Of a stretch of DNA of 64,000 nt, positions 26,716 through 38,636 are shown in pieces. A program made the position numbers and the translations under genes. The notes under the pieces were generated by a model. The model did no database searches, had not been told where the DNA came from, and worked only from the letters and a program-made list of their open reading frames with translations. Every line of letters starts with the position of its first letter. The stretch's first letter is position 1. Source of the DNA: Cyclobacteriaceae bacterium (lineage in GTDB: Bacteria; Bacteroidota; Bacteroidia; Cytophagales; Cyclobacteriaceae); NCBI GenBank assembly GCA_016787725.1, contig JAEUTZ010000017.1:124001-188000 (forward strand). Direction: 5' to 3'.

Positions 26716-27381
26716 ATGAATCCTTTGATTGCTCCTTCCATTCTGGCCGCTGATTTTGCCAACCTGCAACGTGAGATCGCAATGATCAACGAAAGTGCGG
26801 CCGACTACATCCATGTTGATGTGATGGATGGTGTTTTCGTGCCCAATATCTCCTTTGGCATGCCAGTGATTAAAGCGGTAAAGAAGCACGCCCGGAAGCC
26901 ACTCGATGTACACTTGATGATCGTTGAACCTGAGCGGTACGTGGAAGCGTTTAAAGAAGTGGGTGCAGACATTTTATCCGTGCACATTGAAGCCAGTACA
27001 CACCTGCACCGTACGATTCAGCAAATTAAGGCAGCCGGTATGAAAGCCGGGGTGGCAGTGAATCCGCATACTTCCGTTTCGCAATTACGCGATGTATTGG
27101 CCGATCTTGATCTGGTGTGCCTGATGTCGGTCAATCCCGGCTTTGGTGGTCAGAAATTCATTCATAATACGTATCGCAAAGTAGCGGAGTTGCGGTCGCT
27201 GATTGAACAAACCCACTCAAATGCATTAATCGAAATTGACGGAGGCGTGAATGAGGACAATGCCCAACCGTTGATGGAGGCCGGTGCCCACGTGCTGGTG
27301 GCAGGTAATTTTGTTTTCTCTGCATTCGATCCAAAATCTGTAATTCAACGTTTAAAGGACGTGGGCCAATCATTGGCTTGA
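26716..27381 (+). CDS. rpe: Ribulose-phosphate 3-epimerase
   Basis: A 221-residue TIM-barrel enzyme of the pentose phosphate pathway, interconverting ribulose 5-phosphate and xylulose 5-phosphate. Hallmarks: LIAPSILAADFANL, YIHVDVMDGVFVPNISFG with the catalytic Asp, LDVHLMIVEPERY, VHIEAS, LVCLMSVNPGFGGQKFI and IEIDGGVNEDNA with the second catalytic Asp, then VAGNFVF. Length is normal for the family. Confidence 0.96.
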   Translation: MNPLIAPSILAADFANLQREIAMINESAADYIHVDVMDGVFVPNISFGMPVIKAVKKHARKPLDVHLMIVEPERYVEAFKEVGADILSVHIEASTHLHRTIQQIKAAGMKAGVAVNPHTSVSQLRDVLADLDLVCLMSVNPGFGGQKFIHNTYRKVAELRSLIEQTHSNALIEIDGGVNEDNAQPLMEAGAHVLVAGNFVFSAFDPKSVIQRLKDVGQSLA

Positions 27382-27409
27382 ATTTTGGTTCACATTTAAT
27401 GGCATGTGC

Positions 27410-27982
27410 ATGAAAAATCTTGGCTTCCTCCTTCTTATTATTTTATGCGGGTCATGTGCCCGTACCGTTAATCGAATAGATCCTAACCAGGCCATTGATT
27501 TAAGCGGACGGTGGAACGATACAGACTCCCGGATTGTGGCTGAAAAAATGACGGCCGATTTGTTATCAAGTCAACGGTTTCAGGAATATGCCAGAGCGCT
27601 TGGCAAGAAGCCGGTGATTATTGTAGGCGAGATCAGGAACCGAACCAGTGAGCATATTGATGCCAGCAACTACATCAAGAAATTTGAAGTGGCCATCTTC
27701 AATTCCGGCCAGGCCGATCTTGTTGAATCGGATACGTTTCGAGATAAATTGCGGGAGGAGCGCGCCCAACAACAAGACTTTTCCAACCCGGCTACCCTGG
27801 CCCAGTGGGGGCTGGAGACCGGGGCCAACCTGATGCTATTTGGTGAGATGACCTCCGAAACGGATGTCTACAACAACAGCCGGGTTGTGAATTACCTCAC
27901 TACGCTTTTTCTTACGGACATGGAAACGAACAGGCGAATCTGGTATGGCCAGCAGGAGATCAAGAAACAGATCAAAAATTAA
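27410..27982 (+). CDS. LpoB-like penicillin-binding protein activator lipoprotein
   Basis: About 190 residues with a lipobox (LLIILCGSC) and a short linker. The body matches the LpoB family: IDLSGRWNDTDSRIVAEKM, KPVIIVGEIRNRTSEHID, FNSGQADLVES and WGLETGANLMLFGEM. In Proteobacteria LpoB is an outer-membrane lipoprotein that switches on PBP1b; related proteins also pair with COG3014 lipoproteins, as here. ATG 27410 is preferred to 27404 because it gives the usual MKN start. It follows rpe closely. Confidence 0.85.
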   Translation: MKNLGFLLLIILCGSCARTVNRIDPNQAIDLSGRWNDTDSRIVAEKMTADLLSSQRFQEYARALGKKPVIIVGEIRNRTSEHIDASNYIKKFEVAIFNSGQADLVESDTFRDKLREERAQQQDFSNPATLAQWGLETGANLMLFGEMTSETDVYNNSRVVNYLTTLFLTDMETNRRIWYGQQEIKKQIKN

Positions 27983-27991
27983 TTCAGTTGC

Positions 27992-29404
27992 GTGAGGGGG
28001 TTACCATCATACCAATCGCTGACGCTGTTCAGCATTCTGATAGTGACCACTTCCTGTGCAACGTATTATCAATCGAATAGCGGGTTCAATCAGGAGTTCG
28101 AACAGGGCAATCTTGACAATGCCTTGTCCAACCTGCAGGCCGATGGAAAGGAAGCAAAAGGTAAACGGGAATTTCTCTACTATGTAAACAACGGCCTGGT
28201 ATTGTCGATGATGGGTCGGTATACCGAGAGCAATGAATACTTTGAGAAGGCCTACCTGTTTGGTGAAGATTACCGGAAAAATTATCTGAATGAAGCGGCT
28301 TCGTATTTAACCAACCCGATGATCACCGCGTACCGGGGCGAGGATCATGAACATTTGATGCTGTTGTATTACAAAGCGTTGAATTTTTTAAAGATGGGTA
28401 AAACCAATGAGGCCCTCGTGGAATGCAGGCGCTTGAACATCCGGCTGCAACAACTCAGCGATCGCTACGAAAATGAAAATAAGTTTCAACGGGATGCCTT
28501 CATCCATACCTTGATGGGAATCATCTACGAAGCCGACAAAGACTATAACAATGCCTTCATTGCCTACCGGAATTCGCTGGAGATTTATGAAACGGACTAT
28601 GATCAGTTGTTTAATCTTTCCATTCCGGAGCAGTTGAAACAGGACTTGCTGCGCACCGCCTGGCGCAGCGGCTTAACGGATGAGTTTGCCTATTACAAAG
28701 AAAAGTTCGGCCTTCCTGACTATACGGTTGAACCATCTACAGGAGGTGAAGTGGTCTTCTTTTGGCACAATGGACTGAGTCCAATCAAGACGGAGTGGAG
28801 TCTCAATTTTGCAGTCGATCGCAGGGGGGATATGGTGTACTTCTACAACCGGGAGTTGGGTATCAGTTTTCCATTCTCGCTGGAAGGCTATGACGATCGT
28901 GAAAAAAATGGATTGGCTCAAATGGAATTTTTTCGGGTGGCCTTGCCTCGCTACATCGAACGTCCCACGTACTACCTGGATGCAACCCTTCAGGTCTCTG
29001 ATCATGCTTATCCGCTTTACTTACTGGAGGATGTGAACAAGATTGCCTTTAAAAGTCTACAACAACGGATGACACTCGAATTGAGCAAAGCTTTATTGCG
29101 GGTGGCATTGAAAAAAGCAGTGGAGCATCAGATCAAGCAAGAAGATAAGACCCTGGGTTCCGTACTCGGCATGATTAACGTACTGACCGAAAAAGCGGAT
29201 ACACGCAATTGGCAAACACTTCCACATAGTATTTACTACTCGCGCATCCCGTTGCCCGAGGGCGAAAGCACGGTAACCCTGCAATTACGGGACCCCGGCA
29301 ACACCTTGCAGGAGTATCAGTTTACGTATTCAGTAAAACCGGGTCAGATCCTTTTCCATACCTTCAGTTCGTTGGAGAGCCGGAATGTCGGTTCGGGATA
29401 TTGA
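27992..29404 (+). CDS. COG3014-type lipoprotein with TPR-like repeats
   Basis: A 470-residue lipoprotein (leader ends VTTSC). Residues about 30-210 hold helical TPR-like repeats (GNLDNALSNLQADGKEAKGK, GRYTESNEYFEKAYLFGED, KTNEALVECRRLNIRLQQL). The C-terminal half is mostly beta (GGEVVFFWHNGLSPIK, YPLYLLEDVNKIAFKSL). COG3014 proteins are usually encoded next to LpoB-like lipoproteins, the arrangement seen here, and are thought to work with them at the outer membrane. The only fitting start is GTG at 27992, 9 nt after the LpoB-like gene. Confidence 0.8.
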   Translation: MRGLPSYQSLTLFSILIVTTSCATYYQSNSGFNQEFEQGNLDNALSNLQADGKEAKGKREFLYYVNNGLVLSMMGRYTESNEYFEKAYLFGEDYRKNYLNEAASYLTNPMITAYRGEDHEHLMLLYYKALNFLKMGKTNEALVECRRLNIRLQQLSDRYENENKFQRDAFIHTLMGIIYEADKDYNNAFIAYRNSLEIYETDYDQLFNLSIPEQLKQDLLRTAWRSGLTDEFAYYKEKFGLPDYTVEPSTGGEVVFFWHNGLSPIKTEWSLNFAVDRRGDMVYFYNRELGISFPFSLEGYDDREKNGLAQMEFFRVALPRYIERPTYYLDATLQVSDHAYPLYLLEDVNKIAFKSLQQRMTLELSKALLRVALKKAVEHQIKQEDKTLGSVLGMINVLTEKADTRNWQTLPHSIYYSRIPLPEGESTVTLQLRDPGNTLQEYQFTYSVKPGQILFHTFSSLESRNVGSGY

Positions 29405-29410
29405 GTCCTT

Positions 29411-29441
29411 TTTGCCAACCGTTGGATACCTGCTATCTTTA
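29411..29441 (+). promoter_or_regulatory. Putative promoter with very short leader
   Basis: TTTG at 29411-29414 and TATCTTTA at 29434-29441 are 19 nt apart, one mismatch from the TTG / TAnnTTTG consensus. The ATG of the next gene is at 29449, so the transcript would begin at or within a base or two of the start codon (leaderless or nearly so). Confidence 0.5.
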
Positions 29442-29448
29442 AGCCTTC

Positions 29449-30489
29449 ATGAGGCAAGTCCTGAACGTATGTCACTTATCTCTGCTCCTGGGAGCACAGC
29501 TCTTTCCGGGATGGTTGCTGGCCCAGGATGATGAGAAGCCGACATTCCCGTTAGAAACCATTTACGCCAAACGCGAGAAAAATGCGGTCCGTGGTTTCAT
29601 CACCCATTTTAAACTTAGTTTAAGTACTGGAGCGGGGTCTACGTTCATGAAACATGACCTTGATAATTTTGGCGTCTTCCAACGCCCGGGGTACGCACCG
29701 CGAATCTTTCCGGTGGGGACTTCGGTATTTCCAAAATATTCCAACTGGGTTAACCTGGTAAGCACGGATACCTTGTCCCTGATGCCGGATTCTTTTTTGG
29801 TTAGTGGCGACACCGCTCAATTGAGATTTAAGGGGAAGGCATTGAATATTCCGATCAATCTGACACTTCATTATGAGTTTCTGAAGCGGTACCGGATTGG
29901 CGGGGGATATTCCTTTGAAGCTATCTTTCTTAGGGATTTTAATTCGACAACCTTTCAAGACCGGATCGGTTCGTTTCAACCAACCAACCCTTCCGGTATC
30001 ATGAAAAAATACTACGGCTTTGCCGGGGTTTCGTTTTATCGCCTCGACCAATTCTTATTCACAGGCGATGTTCAGATTGGCGGGTATAACCCCGGAAACA
30101 ATTTCACCAAATCCTTAATCACGAAAGGGGTGTATGTGAATCTGGGGGTTACGGTGGAGCAGGAATTTTCTGAAAACCTGCGTGTATTCATCAGACCTTC
30201 ATACGACATCAAGAAGTATACCCTCAGCATACCCGGGAGTGGTGGCAACTCCATCGTTCACAAGATGAATGCAGCCTATGTACAATTTGGATTGACCTAC
30301 TCCTTGCCGGAATTGCCTAAGTGTTTCTTAAAGGATTGCAAGATTCAGATGAACCATGCCCATGGCAATAAAGAGTACCGAAGTCGCGTCCATCCGTTCT
30401 ATAAGAAGCAGAACCCCGGGTATGGTGAGAACCACCCCAAACTGATTAAAGACAAGGCGAAAAACAAGCGGAAACTGAACCCGTATTAG
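29449..30489 (+). CDS. Predicted outer-membrane beta-barrel with basic C-terminal tail
   Basis: A 346-residue protein with a signal peptide ending LLAQ. The body has many amphipathic strands (FKLSLSTGAGSTFMKHDL, LNIPINLTLHYEFL, YRIGGGYSFEAIFL, YYGFAGVSFYRLDQFLFTG, VYVNLGVTVEQEF) fitting a barrel of 10-12 strands. Unusually it does not end in a strand but in a Lys/Arg/His-rich tail of about 55 residues (KCFLKDCKIQMNHAHGNKEY onward, ending KDKAKNKRKLNPY), which might reach into the periplasm or bind peptidoglycan. Function unknown. Confidence 0.7.
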   Translation: MRQVLNVCHLSLLLGAQLFPGWLLAQDDEKPTFPLETIYAKREKNAVRGFITHFKLSLSTGAGSTFMKHDLDNFGVFQRPGYAPRIFPVGTSVFPKYSNWVNLVSTDTLSLMPDSFLVSGDTAQLRFKGKALNIPINLTLHYEFLKRYRIGGGYSFEAIFLRDFNSTTFQDRIGSFQPTNPSGIMKKYYGFAGVSFYRLDQFLFTGDVQIGGYNPGNNFTKSLITKGVYVNLGVTVEQEFSENLRVFIRPSYDIKKYTLSIPGSGGNSIVHKMNAAYVQFGLTYSLPELPKCFLKDCKIQMNHAHGNKEYRSRVHPFYKKQNPGYGENHPKLIKDKAKNKRKLNPY

Positions 30490-30639
30490 GCCCGAAAATA
30501 TGCGGCAGGTCACACTAAAAAAGCTGCATTTAACTCCTGTCTTTCAGCACGATAATTGATCAATTTTCTTTACCTTGCGGCCTTGTTTTTTAAGCCTCTT
30601 AACAACCCCTGATGGCTCCATTTTTAACCCAGTTTACCC

Positions 30640-33156
30640 GTGGCTGACGATAGCACTAACCTTCCCGCAAGGCAGAACATAATTCCGATCAATATTGAAG
30701 ATGAAATGCGAGGTGCCTACATCGATTATTCGATGTCGGTGATCGTATCGCGTGCATTACCCGATGTTCGCGATGGGTTGAAGCCGGTGCATCGGAGGGT
30801 ATTGTTTGGTATGCTGGAGCTTGGTGTTAATTACAACAAGCCCTATAAGAAGTCAGCCAGAATTGTAGGAGAGGTACTCGGTAAGTACCACCCACATGGC
30901 GATGCCTCGGTATACGACACGATGGTTCGGATGGCCCAGGATTGGTCGCTTCGCTATACGCTGGTGGATGGCCAGGGAAACTTTGGCTCCATTGATGGCG
31001 ACTCTCCGGCAGCCATGCGGTATACCGAAGCCCGGTTGCGCAGGCTGGCAGAAGAAATGCTGGCCGACATCAACAAAGAAACAGTAGACTTTCAACCCAA
31101 CTTTGACGATTCGTTAACAGAACCCACGGTGTTGCCGGGCAAGGTGCCCAATTTGCTCATCAATGGATCATCCGGCATTGCGGTCGGGATGGCCACTAAC
31201 ATGGCACCTCACAACCTAACGGAAGTGGTAGATGGCATCACCGCTTACATCGACAACCGAGAGATTACCATCCCGGAACTGATGAAGTACATCACTGCTC
31301 CGGATTTTCCTACCGGAGGGATCATTTACGGTCAGTCCGGAGTGCAGGAAGCTTTTATGACGGGCCGGGGCCGGATTGTAGTACGCGCCAAAGCGGAGAT
31401 TGTTACGAACAGTCATGGCCGGGATCAGATCGTGGTGACCGAAGTTCCCTACATGGTGAACAAGGCCCAGATGATTGAGAAGACGGCCGTCCTGATAAAC
31501 GAAAAGAAACTGGAAGGCATCAGCGACATCCGGGACGAATCCGATCGGGATGGGTACCGGGTAGTGTATGATCTGAAGAAGGATGCCATTCCGAACATTG
31601 TCTTGAACAATCTCTTCAAGTACACCCAGCTACAATCCTCCTTTGGGGTTAATAATGTGGCGTTGGTTAAAGGCCGGCCTCAAACCCTTAACCTCAAGGA
31701 TTTGATTGTTCATTTCGTTGATCACCGCCATGAAGTAGTTGTCCGCAGAACAAAATTTGAGCTGAGCGAAGCGGAGAAGCGTGCCCACATTCTGGAGGGG
31801 TACCTGATTGCACTCGATCACCTGGACGAAGTCATTGCCTTGATCCGCAATTCCAGAGATCCAGAAATTGCAAAGCAGGGCTTGATGTCGCAATTCAATC
31901 TTTCAGAAATCCAGTCGAAAGCGATTCTGGAAATGCGCTTGCAACGGCTAACCGGTCTGGAGCGGGAGAAGATTCAAAATGAATACGAAGAAGTAAAAGC
32001 GTTGATTGCCCGGTTAAACGAGATCCTGGCCAGTGAGCCTGTGCGGATGGGGATCATTAAAGATGAACTTCAGGATTTGAAGGAGCGCTACGGTGACAAG
32101 CGCAGAACCGAGGTGGTGCACAATGAAGACGACATCACCTTTGAAGACATGATCCCCAACGAAGAGATGGTGATCACGGTTTCGAATCAAGGGTATGTAA
32201 AGCGAACTTCGCTTTCTGAATACAGAACACAGGGCCGGGGTGGGATCGGATCGAAAGCAGCCGGCACCAAAGAGGATGACTTTACCGAGCATTTGTTTAT
32301 TGCCCAAGCGCATAATTATTTGTTGATCTTTACGGAACAGGGCCAGGTGTATTGGAAGAAAGCTTATGAAATTCCGGAAGGAAACAAGACCTCCAAAGGG
32401 CGCGCGATCCAAAACCTGCTGAACATTCAACCGGGAGACCGGGTGAAAGCCATCCTGAATGTGAAAGACCTGGTGGATGAAACCTACATCAACAACACGT
32501 TTGTGATTCTCTGTACTGAACGGGGCACCATTAAGAAAACTTCGCTGGAAGCGTACTCACGGCCACGCGCCAACGGCATTGCGGCCATTACCATCAACGA
32601 AGGCGACCGCCTGTTGAATGCAGCGTTGACAAATGGCACGAATGACATCATTATTGCAAAGAGTGAAGGCAAGGCCGTACGCTTTAATGAAAGTGATGTT
32701 CGCCCGATGGGCCGTACTGCGGCCGGGGTACGAGCGGCTACGCTGGAGTCGGAGGAAGATAAGGTCATTGGCATGGTTTGTATTGCCCGGCCGGATGCCA
32801 ACCTGTTGGTGGTATCGGAAAAAGGATATGGAAAACGGTCTTCGATTGATGACTATCGTATTACCCGCAGGGGTGGAAAAGGGGTTAAAACGATTAACAT
32901 CACTGAAAAAACTGGCAAGCTTGTTGCAATCAAGGAAGTGGTTGACAATGATGATTTGATGATTATCAATAAGTCGGGCATTAGTATTCGCATCAGCGTA
33001 ACGGAATTGCGTGTCATGGGCCGGGCCACTCAAGGCGTGCGGCTGATCAAACTGAATGAGGACGATGCCATTTCTTCGGTGGAGAAAATTCAGAAGATGG
33101 AAGGGGATGCAGACACCACTAAGGAAAGTGAATTACCCACGAGTGAAACAGAATAA
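30640..33156 (+). CDS. gyrA: DNA gyrase subunit A
   Basis: The 838-residue breakage-reunion subunit of gyrase. The N-terminal part has [14 protein letters not shown]-like sequence, [19 protein letters not shown], and the catalytic Tyr128 in AMRYTEARL. The C-terminal half has six blade repeats, and the gyrase-box-like [12 protein letters not shown] at about 528 supports gyrase rather than topoisomerase IV. GTG at 30640 is used as the start, since the family start region follows directly. At the position equivalent to E. coli Ser83 it has Ala (GDAS), with the Asp87 equivalent kept. Confidence 0.95.
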   Translation: MADDSTNLPARQNIIPINIEDEMRGAYIDYSMSVIVSRALPDVRDGLKPVHRRVLFGMLELGVNYNKPYKKSARIVGEVLGKYHPHGDASVYDTMVRMAQDWSLRYTLVDGQGNFGSIDGDSPAAMRYTEARLRRLAEEMLADINKETVDFQPNFDDSLTEPTVLPGKVPNLLINGSSGIAVGMATNMAPHNLTEVVDGITAYIDNREITIPELMKYITAPDFPTGGIIYGQSGVQEAFMTGRGRIVVRAKAEIVTNSHGRDQIVVTEVPYMVNKAQMIEKTAVLINEKKLEGISDIRDESDRDGYRVVYDLKKDAIPNIVLNNLFKYTQLQSSFGVNNVALVKGRPQTLNLKDLIVHFVDHRHEVVVRRTKFELSEAEKRAHILEGYLIALDHLDEVIALIRNSRDPEIAKQGLMSQFNLSEIQSKAILEMRLQRLTGLEREKIQNEYEEVKALIARLNEILASEPVRMGIIKDELQDLKERYGDKRRTEVVHNEDDITFEDMIPNEEMVITVSNQGYVKRTSLSEYRTQGRGGIGSKAAGTKEDDFTEHLFIAQAHNYLLIFTEQGQVYWKKAYEIPEGNKTSKGRAIQNLLNIQPGDRVKAILNVKDLVDETYINNTFVILCTERGTIKKTSLEAYSRPRANGIAAITINEGDRLLNAALTNGTNDIIIAKSEGKAVRFNESDVRPMGRTAAGVRAATLESEEDKVIGMVCIARPDANLLVVSEKGYGKRSSIDDYRITRRGGKGVKTINITEKTGKLVAIKEVVDNDDLMIINKSGISIRISVTELRVMGRATQGVRLIKLNEDDAISSVEKIQKMEGDADTTKESELPTSETE

Positions 33157-33193
33157 ACCAAACTATATAACTTGAACTAAACCTTTAATTGAA

Positions 33194-34411
33194 ATGAAAA
33201 AGTTAGCCATCCTGTTAATTGGGTGTATGCCTTTTGTAGCACTTGCGCAGAAGGAGATTAAACCGAGCGTACCGAATGCAGAGAAAGCCCTTCGTGCAGG
33301 TAAAATTGATGAGGCCAAAGCCATTATTGACGCCACTACTTCCAGTCAGGAGTACATGGTCGATAAAAAAGGAAACCCCAGCAAGAATGCTGCAAAGGCC
33401 TGGTTTTTAAAGGGCGTTGTGTACGCAGCCATTGACACCACCAAAGAACAAAAATTCAAGTCGCTGGTACCGGATGGATTCCCGATTGCGAAGGAGTCGT
33501 TCGACAAAGCCAAGGCCCTGGATCAGGATAAGACACCGGCCTTTTTAAATGACCCTACCGGCTTTCCGATGATGAACGATCAGGTGAATGCTTATTTGGC
33601 ACAGAGCTACTATAACGTGGCGATCTCGGCTTTTCAGGATGAAAAGAACTATAAAAAAGCATTTGAATATACCGAGCGCACGTTGTACTTCATTCCGAAC
33701 GATACTTCCGTGTTGATGAATGCCGGTGTGTTCTTCGGCCCGGCCGCGGATGAGTATGACAAGTCGATCGAGTATATTAAGAAGTACCAGGCAAAAGGGG
33801 GTTCCTCACCCGATGCCAACATCATGTTGTTCAGCATATACCGCGATCAGAAGAAAGACAACGAAGCCGCGCTGAGTCTGGCGAAGGAATTGGTGGCAAA
33901 ATACCCTAACAATCCGGAATACCCGAAGTTCGAGTTAGACATGTACATTAAATTGAACCGCTTGCCGGAAGCCAAAGCCGTGATGGAACGCCAGGCGGCC
34001 GCTGATCCGAATGACAAAGAATCACGGTACTACCTGGGTGTTATCAGCAATGAGCTAAAGCAACCGGAGGAAGCCAAAAAATGGTATGAAGAGTCCATTA
34101 AACTGGATGCGAAATACTTCGAACCTCAATTGGGGTTGGCTGAAATCGTTTACCTGGATGCCAAGAAGGTAAAAGATGAGATGAACCAATTGGGTAACTC
34201 CAAGGAGGATTTCAATAAGAAAGTGGCCCTTGACAAGCAGTATCAGGATAAATTGAGAGTTGCCCTGCCGTATTGGGAGAAATGTGAAAAATTAAGCCCG
34301 GACGAAGGCAAGGTGTTGGATGTGTTGTACCTGATCTATTCCGATCTGGAAATGACAGCTCAGGTTACCCGCATCGAGAAAAGGATGAAGGCTTTGGGAC
34401 TACTTGATTAA
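33194..34411 (+). CDS. Periplasmic tetratricopeptide-repeat protein
   Basis: A 405-residue protein with a signal peptide (MKKLAILLIGCMPFVALAQ) and TPR units throughout (VPNAEKALRAGKIDEAKAII, DEKNYKKAFEYTERTLYFIP, YPKFELDMYIKLNRLPEAKA, EEAKKWYEESIKLDAKYF). It probably acts as a scaffold in the periplasm; no partner is indicated. It lies 37 nt after gyrA and ends before a strong terminator, so it may be co-transcribed with gyrA. Confidence 0.82.
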   Translation: MKKLAILLIGCMPFVALAQKEIKPSVPNAEKALRAGKIDEAKAIIDATTSSQEYMVDKKGNPSKNAAKAWFLKGVVYAAIDTTKEQKFKSLVPDGFPIAKESFDKAKALDQDKTPAFLNDPTGFPMMNDQVNAYLAQSYYNVAISAFQDEKNYKKAFEYTERTLYFIPNDTSVLMNAGVFFGPAADEYDKSIEYIKKYQAKGGSSPDANIMLFSIYRDQKKDNEAALSLAKELVAKYPNNPEYPKFELDMYIKLNRLPEAKAVMERQAAADPNDKESRYYLGVISNELKQPEEAKKWYEESIKLDAKYFEPQLGLAEIVYLDAKKVKDEMNQLGNSKEDFNKKVALDKQYQDKLRVALPYWEKCEKLSPDEGKVLDVLYLIYSDLEMTAQVTRIEKRMKALGLLD

Positions 34412-34430
34412 GATTAGTTTCTTGTTTAAA

Positions 34431-34462
34431 AAAAAAAGAGGCTCCTGCGAGCCTCTTTTTTT
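34431..34462. terminator. Bidirectional intrinsic terminator
   Basis: A-run, GAGGCTC (34438-34444), loop CTGC, GAGCCTC (34449-34455), then seven T. It can end both the TPR gene (+) and the ABC-F gene (-). Confidence 0.93.
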
Positions 34463-34538
34463 ATTCAGTCAGTTTCAACGGTATTCCTATGACTTACCAA
34501 ATTCAAAATTCACGTTCAAAATTTATCTGATTTGTGCC

Positions 34539-36164
<1,626 letters not shown>

Positions 36165-36336
36165 TTATCGATCAAAATAAACCGCAAAGGTAGGCAAAAG
36201 CCTGCGAATGAAATGAGCGAATTAAACAACCGTTTGCATTCAATACCTGCCGTAGATTATCTCTACGTGTGACATATGTCATTTTTTACAGTTAAATTCA
36301 ATCATAATATCGCGCGTTCATTTTAACATAAACCTT

Positions 36337-36822
36337 ATGAAATCAAGCCACTTTACTACGGGGCAAAACAACAGCCTCATTTTGTTGCGGATCCTTATTG
36401 GATGGCATTTTTTGTACGAAGGCGTTTTGAAGATGTATAACCCGGCCTGGACTGCAAAGGGGTACTTGTTGAGCGCCTCTTTTTTTAAGCCCTTCTTTGC
36501 CTGGCTCGCTGGCGATACCATGATTTCCATTGTGGATACGCTCAACATCGTGGGGTTGGTAGCAGTGGGCGCTGCATTGATTATCGGTCTTAAAATCCGG
36601 TGGGCAGCGATTGGCGGCATTGCGTTACTCGCCTTGTATTATGTGGCCCATCCGCCCTTCCCCGGCCTCGAGCAAGGTCCGGCAGAAGGAAGCTATTGGA
36701 TAGTAAACAAGAACCTGATCGAGATCGGGGCACTGGTCGTGCTGTACCAATTTCCGGCCTATGCAGCCTTTGGTCTGGAACGATTCTTTAGTCGAAAAAA
36801 AGCTGAACCCGCTCATGGATAA
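36337..36822 (+). CDS. DoxX-family membrane protein
   Basis: A 161-residue protein with four membrane helices, recognised from LLRILIGWHFLYEGVLKMYN near the N-terminus and NIVGLVAVGAALIIGLKIR. DoxX-like proteins are small quinone-linked or redox-associated membrane proteins. Its stop lies 24 nt before the oxidoreductase gene, and DoxX genes beside Gfo/Idh/MocA oxidoreductases are common in Bacteroidota, which suggests (inference) passing electrons from the exported oxidoreductase to the membrane. Confidence 0.82.
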   Translation: MKSSHFTTGQNNSLILLRILIGWHFLYEGVLKMYNPAWTAKGYLLSASFFKPFFAWLAGDTMISIVDTLNIVGLVAVGAALIIGLKIRWAAIGGIALLALYYVAHPPFPGLEQGPAEGSYWIVNKNLIEIGALVVLYQFPAYAAFGLERFFSRKKAEPAHG

Positions 36823-36846
36823 TCCTCAACCTTAACTGAAGCAACT

Positions 36847-38478
36847 ATGAAAAATGACGATAACCTCTTTAGCTCCTGGAGCAGGAGAGACCTGCTGAAA
36901 AGTCTGGCCGGTATTCCCGTGTTGGGTACCGTTTGGTTTGCCGGTGCAAAACTGACTGGTGATGCCAAGCGCGAAAAACAATTTTTACTGGAGACCCTCA
37001 ACATCAAAGCGGCTCCACCGCCCGCTACGGGACCGATGAGTGGCAATCCGATCCGATTGGGGATTATCGGTTTCGGAATCCGTGGTGAGCAACTTTGCCG
37101 GGCCCTGGGCTTTGCCACCAAAGAGTGGATTGCCAATATGAAAGAGGCGGCTGAGAAAAACCCGAACGACACCCGACTTAAGGAATTTCTGGCGCAGGAA
37201 AACCTGAACATTAAAATCACGGCTGTTTGCGACATCTTTGATGTGAATGCAGAACGGGTGATCGATTCATTCTCCACTCCGGAAAACAAAGTAACCCGAT
37301 TTGCTACCCACACCGAAATGTTTAGTAGCGGGCAGGTGGATGCAGTAGTCATTGCCACGCCCGACCATTGGCATGCACCCATGGCCATTGAAGCAGTCAA
37401 TGCGGGTATTCATGTTTATGTAGAAAAGCCCATGACGCACAATGTTTCGGAAACCTATTCGCTGCGGGATGCCGTTCGAAATAATCCGAAGGTGGTCTTT
37501 CAGGTAGGGCACCAGCATCGGCAAACACAGAGCTTCTTAACGGCCATGGACATCATCGCCAAAAAGACGCTGGGTCATGTGTCGCTCGTTACCACCAATA
37601 CCAATCGCAATGATGATAACGGGGCCTGGCAATATGATATTCATGAAAAAGCTTCGCCTGAAACCATCAATTGGGATCAGTTTCTGGGCAACGCACCGAA
37701 GGTACCCTTCAATAAGGAACACTTCTTCCGCTGGCGCAAGTGGTGGGCCTATGGTTCGGGCTTGTCGGGCGACTTGTTAACACACGACTACGACCGTATC
37801 AACTGTTTGCTGAAGATGGGTATTCCGGCATCGGTTACCGCATCGGGTGGGATTTATACTCATAATGATGGGCGCAATGTTCCTGACGTAATGCAGGTAA
37901 ACATGGAGTTTCCGGATTACAGCACCGGCAGCAGTCAGGAACCCGGTAAGGAGAAGGGGATGACGTTTGTTTACAGTGCCACGCTGGGCAATCAATTTGA
38001 TCGGGGAACCCACTTGATGGGGCATGATGCTACCATGGATTTGGGCAACATGATTACTATTTATGCCGATGCAAGAAGCACCCGCTACGCTGACCTGATT
38101 AAAGAAAAGCGGATTGACCCCATGGTTCCCATCTATCAATACAACCCGATGGCAAACGCCACGGATGCCGTAACCAGTGCCACCGCCAAGTACTTTGCCA
38201 ACAAAGGATTGCTGTGGACGTATCGGGATGGCAAGCGTGTAGACTCTACCTTTTTACACATGCGGGAATGGCTCAGCTGTATTCGCAATGGCGGAACACC
38301 AAGTTGTTCCATTGTGGAAGGATTTCAGGAAGCCATCTCCGCACACATGGCGGGCTTGTCTTATAAGTTGGGCCGCAGGATTGAATGGGACGCAGCTTCT
38401 GAGAAAATCATTGCCAAACCCGGTGAAGATCTGGATGCTGCCTTGCTGGCCAACCAGGAGAAAGTAGTTTCTGTATAA
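36847..38478 (+). CDS. Gfo/Idh/MocA-family oxidoreductase, Tat-exported
   Basis: A 543-residue oxidoreductase, longer than the copy at 7832. The leader has a twin-arginine motif (SRRDLLKSLAG). The Rossmann start is LGIIGFGIRGEQL, with VIATPDHWHAPMAIEAVNAG and EKPMTHN (catalytic EKP Lys). GSGLSGDLLTHDYDRINCLL matches the substrate domain. An insert after the first Rossmann strand (about 90-125) and the extended C-terminus explain the length. Substrate unknown; a sugar or polyol is inferred. Confidence 0.87.
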   Translation: MKNDDNLFSSWSRRDLLKSLAGIPVLGTVWFAGAKLTGDAKREKQFLLETLNIKAAPPPATGPMSGNPIRLGIIGFGIRGEQLCRALGFATKEWIANMKEAAEKNPNDTRLKEFLAQENLNIKITAVCDIFDVNAERVIDSFSTPENKVTRFATHTEMFSSGQVDAVVIATPDHWHAPMAIEAVNAGIHVYVEKPMTHNVSETYSLRDAVRNNPKVVFQVGHQHRQTQSFLTAMDIIAKKTLGHVSLVTTNTNRNDDNGAWQYDIHEKASPETINWDQFLGNAPKVPFNKEHFFRWRKWWAYGSGLSGDLLTHDYDRINCLLKMGIPASVTASGGIYTHNDGRNVPDVMQVNMEFPDYSTGSSQEPGKEKGMTFVYSATLGNQFDRGTHLMGHDATMDLGNMITIYADARSTRYADLIKEKRIDPMVPIYQYNPMANATDAVTSATAKYFANKGLLWTYRDGKRVDSTFLHMREWLSCIRNGGTPSCSIVEGFQEAISAHMAGLSYKLGRRIEWDAASEKIIAKPGEDLDAALLANQEKVVSV

Positions 38479-38497
38479 CGGCTTTATTCACTTCACA

Positions 38498-38533
38498 AGA
38501 AGGCCCAATGGTTCACACCGGAGGGCTTTTTCT
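38498..38533 (+). terminator. Intrinsic terminator
   Basis: GAAGGCCC pairs, with one bulge, with GGGCTTTTTC across a 14-nt loop and is followed by T-rich sequence, directly after the oxidoreductase gene. Confidence 0.65.
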
Positions 38534-38636
38534 TTTGTAAATATTCCGCTTACCTGACAACGGTCATTTTTATTGCCGGGTATAGCCGGTAATATCGGGT
38601 GTTGTTCGAGGGATCGAAAAATTAAATCTCATCGCT

